Origin: Candidatus Helarchaeota archaeon
GTDB taxonomy: Archaea > Asgardarchaeota > Lokiarchaeia > Helarchaeales > RDOG01
NCBI GenBank assembly: GCA_019058315.1
Contig: JAHPZH010000003.1
Location: 392,451 to 456,450, forward strand
Length of the DNA stretch: 64,000 bases
Direction of reading: 5' to 3'
Shown piece by piece: positions 62,676-64,000 of the stretch (the stretch's first letter is position 1; each line of letters starts with the position of its first letter). The translations under genes and the position numbers were made by a program. The notes beneath the pieces are model-generated. The model saw only the letters and a list, made by a program, of their open reading frames with translations. It did not search any database and was not told where the DNA came from.

Positions 62676-63881
62676 ATGGAAGATATGAGAGAAGTTGCAA
62701 TAATTGGAGTCGGAAGGACTGAATTTCAACCAAAAAGTAGCTTTGCAGCAAGTGGAGGAGCTGCAGTAGAAGCAGCATATATGGATGTTAAAGGAAAAGG
62801 AAAAATTTTAGCAAAAGAAGATATTGAATTGGCATTTTTTGGCTGTACCACGAATATCGGTAATGCTGGTCAAATGGCAGTTCAGAAAGCTGATATGTTA
62901 GGAATGGGAGTCTTCAATATCGATAATGGATTTGTTACTGGAACCCAAGCATTGTATACTGCTTGGAGGTCTGTTGCAAGTGGTCTTCATGATATTGTGC
63001 TTGCTTTTGGTGCAGGGACTATGAAACCCGGTCAAGTTTCAATAAGTGCTGGGGGACAAGCATGGTGGTTTGAAGATACTGGTAAACCTTCGCCTTATAT
63101 TAGATTATATGCGCAATTAGCCAGGAAATATATGAAAGATTATAATATAACAAAAGAAATTCTAGCTAAAATCTCGGTTAAGAACCATAAAAATGGGAAA
63201 TTAAACCCAAATGCTTTGATAAAGGAAGAACTCACATTAGATCAGATTTTAAATTCAGATATAATTGCAGAACCATTAACCAAATATATGTGTGCACCTA
63301 CGGCATGCGGTGGAGTATGTTTAATATTGGCACCCGCTACTCAAGGTTATTATTATAGTAAAAATCCCATTAAAATTAAGGGATGTGCTATAACAAGCGG
63401 AAAGCCAGGGCTATCAACAATGGATTCTGCCTATGATGCTTTTACTCGTGCAATGCAAGAAGCTTGTCTTCAAGTGAGTCCATGGTTTAGCGCAAAAAAC
63501 ATAGATATTGCTCAGATTCATGATGCATTTTCAATAACAGAACTTATTACTTTGGAAGCTCTTGGGTTCTGTAAACGGGGAGAAGCAGCTAAATTCTATG
63601 AAAATGAGGCTACTTCATTAGAAGGAGAAATCCCTGTAAATACTGATGGAGGATTCATGGCAAACGGTTTAGTTCTAGGAGCTTCAGATTTAGCTCAAGT
63701 TGTTGAAAATGTTCTTCAATTAAGAGGAGATGCTGGGGATAGACAAGTTAAAAAAGAAAATATGAAATATGCCCTTTCAACAATGGGTGCAAGTGGCGGA
63801 AGTGGTTTTTGTGGTGGCATTGCAGGTCGTGGCTTTGGAACTGGTGGAGGATATGAAGTTACAATTTTAGAAAAATATTAA
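62676..63881 (+). CDS. Degenerate thiolase paralogue lacking catalytic Cys and His
   Basis: The protein has 401 residues, alignable end to end with the preceding thiolase. At the nucleophile it reads NGFVTGTQA, with Phe86 where Cys belongs. At the His motif it reads MANGLVLGASD, with Leu in place of His. The fold residues and the Gly-rich end (GASGGSGFCGGIAGRG) remain. A TTTAGGATG start lies ten bases after the first thiolase stop, so a stoichiometric partner is likely. It cannot be an ordinary thiolase; a structural or substrate-channelling subunit is inferred. Confidence 0.9.
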   Translation: MEDMREVAIIGVGRTEFQPKSSFAASGGAAVEAAYMDVKGKGKILAKEDIELAFFGCTTNIGNAGQMAVQKADMLGMGVFNIDNGFVTGTQALYTAWRSVASGLHDIVLAFGAGTMKPGQVSISAGGQAWWFEDTGKPSPYIRLYAQLARKYMKDYNITKEILAKISVKNHKNGKLNPNALIKEELTLDQILNSDIIAEPLTKYMCAPTACGGVCLILAPATQGYYYSKNPIKIKGCAITSGKPGLSTMDSAYDAFTRAMQEACLQVSPWFSAKNIDIAQIHDAFSITELITLEALGFCKRGEAAKFYENEATSLEGEIPVNTDGGFMANGLVLGASDLAQVVENVLQLRGDAGDRQVKKENMKYALSTMGASGGSGFCGGIAGRGFGTGGGYEVTILEKY

Positions 63882-63932
63882 TTTTTCTTTTTTTACCAAT
63901 ATTTTAATCAATTCATTTAGGGTTAATTTGAT

Positions 63933-64000
63933 ATGGAAGGTTTAATGAAAGAATTAAAAGACCTTCGTTATGTCATAAGCGAAACAGCGGCAAACATCAA
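63933..64000 (+). CDS. Start of a further gene, cut by window edge
   Basis: Only the first 22-23 codons are visible, beginning MEGLMKELKDLRYVISETAA. The ATG follows the degenerate thiolase stop by 51 bp on the same strand, so it is probably the next operon gene. Too little is seen to name it. Confidence 0.6.
   Translation, partial: MEGLMKELKDLRYVISETAANI

Noticed and set aside
1..64000. CRISPR arrays, rRNA or tRNA genes
   Set aside because: No regularly spaced identical repeats with unique spacers, no rRNA core sequences and no cloverleaf-like GC-rich segments were noticed; a covariance-model scan would be decisive for tRNAs.

Overview
The window is AT-rich, gene-dense archaeal DNA and most likely comes from an Asgard archaeon of the Loki-/Helarchaeia type. 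The evidence is its mix of eukaryote-like signature families: two Rag/Gtr-type GTPases (one fused to a roadblock domain), a Rab-like GTPase with a zinc-ribbon tail, a run of roadblock/longin/V4R (Bet3-superfamily) genes, a HEAT-repeat protein ending in an E2 (UBC)-like domain, and a 1657-residue WD40-HEAT-LRR protein. These sit beside archaeal features: TTG/GTG starts with GGAGG/GGTGAT-like ribosome sites, F420-type redox families, archaeal SCP2/thiolases and methanogenesis marker proteins. The assignment is inference from gene content. No rRNA, tRNA or CRISPR array was recognised by eye.

Layout. 1-6.3 kb (minus): a GTPase/sensor cluster with a Rag-type GTPase, an FrhB-like Fe-S protein, a longin-like protein with four CBS domains, a two-CBS protein, a TPR protein and a Rag-roadblock fusion. 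The FrhB-like and CBS proteins share an undescribed ~90-residue domain. 6.4-8.4 kb: a MoxR ATPase and VWA protein pair. 8.7-11.7 kb (minus): three tightly packed genes matching methanogenesis markers 15, 17 and 7, with a B12-type radical SAM gene diverging from them. 13.3-20.1 kb: redox and small-molecule genes (V4R-like, flavodoxin, CrtI-like, RidA, methyltransferase) and a triple zinc-ribbon protein. 20.2-23.0 kb: a ribbon-helix-helix regulator diverging from a compact operon of three orphan genes and an ARPP-1-like gene, with a perfect 13-bp inverted repeat at the operon promoter. 24.3-39.1 kb: the Rab-like GTPase, the giant repeat protein, SCP2 and amidohydrolase genes, then a three-gene set (TrmB-like coiled-coil protein, internally duplicated surface membrane protein, longin-like protein). 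39.3-45.5 kb: an SDR pair with one inactive-looking member, and assorted small enzymes. 45.8-48.9 kb: two copies of a roadblock + V4R gene pair flanking a longin-roadblock gene and a roadblock-like gene, a possible TRAPP-like module. 49-58.7 kb: a wHTH protein, aminotransferase, LLM oxidoreductase, PAP2, isochorismatase-like hydrolase, FGGY kinase and the HEAT-E2-like protein. 59-64 kb: a canonical thiolase, a truncated CDC123-like gene, and an SCP2-thiolase-thiolase operon in which the second thiolase lacks catalytic Cys and His.

How it fits together. Two themes dominate. One is small-GTPase biology (Rag, Rab, roadblock, longin, V4R/Bet3-like, WD40/HEAT/LRR scaffolds). The other is acyl-CoA metabolism (SDRs, thiolases, SCP2) alongside the methanogenesis-marker trio. 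The trio would suit an MCR-type (methane or alkane) metabolism, but no mcr gene lies in the window, so its target here is open.
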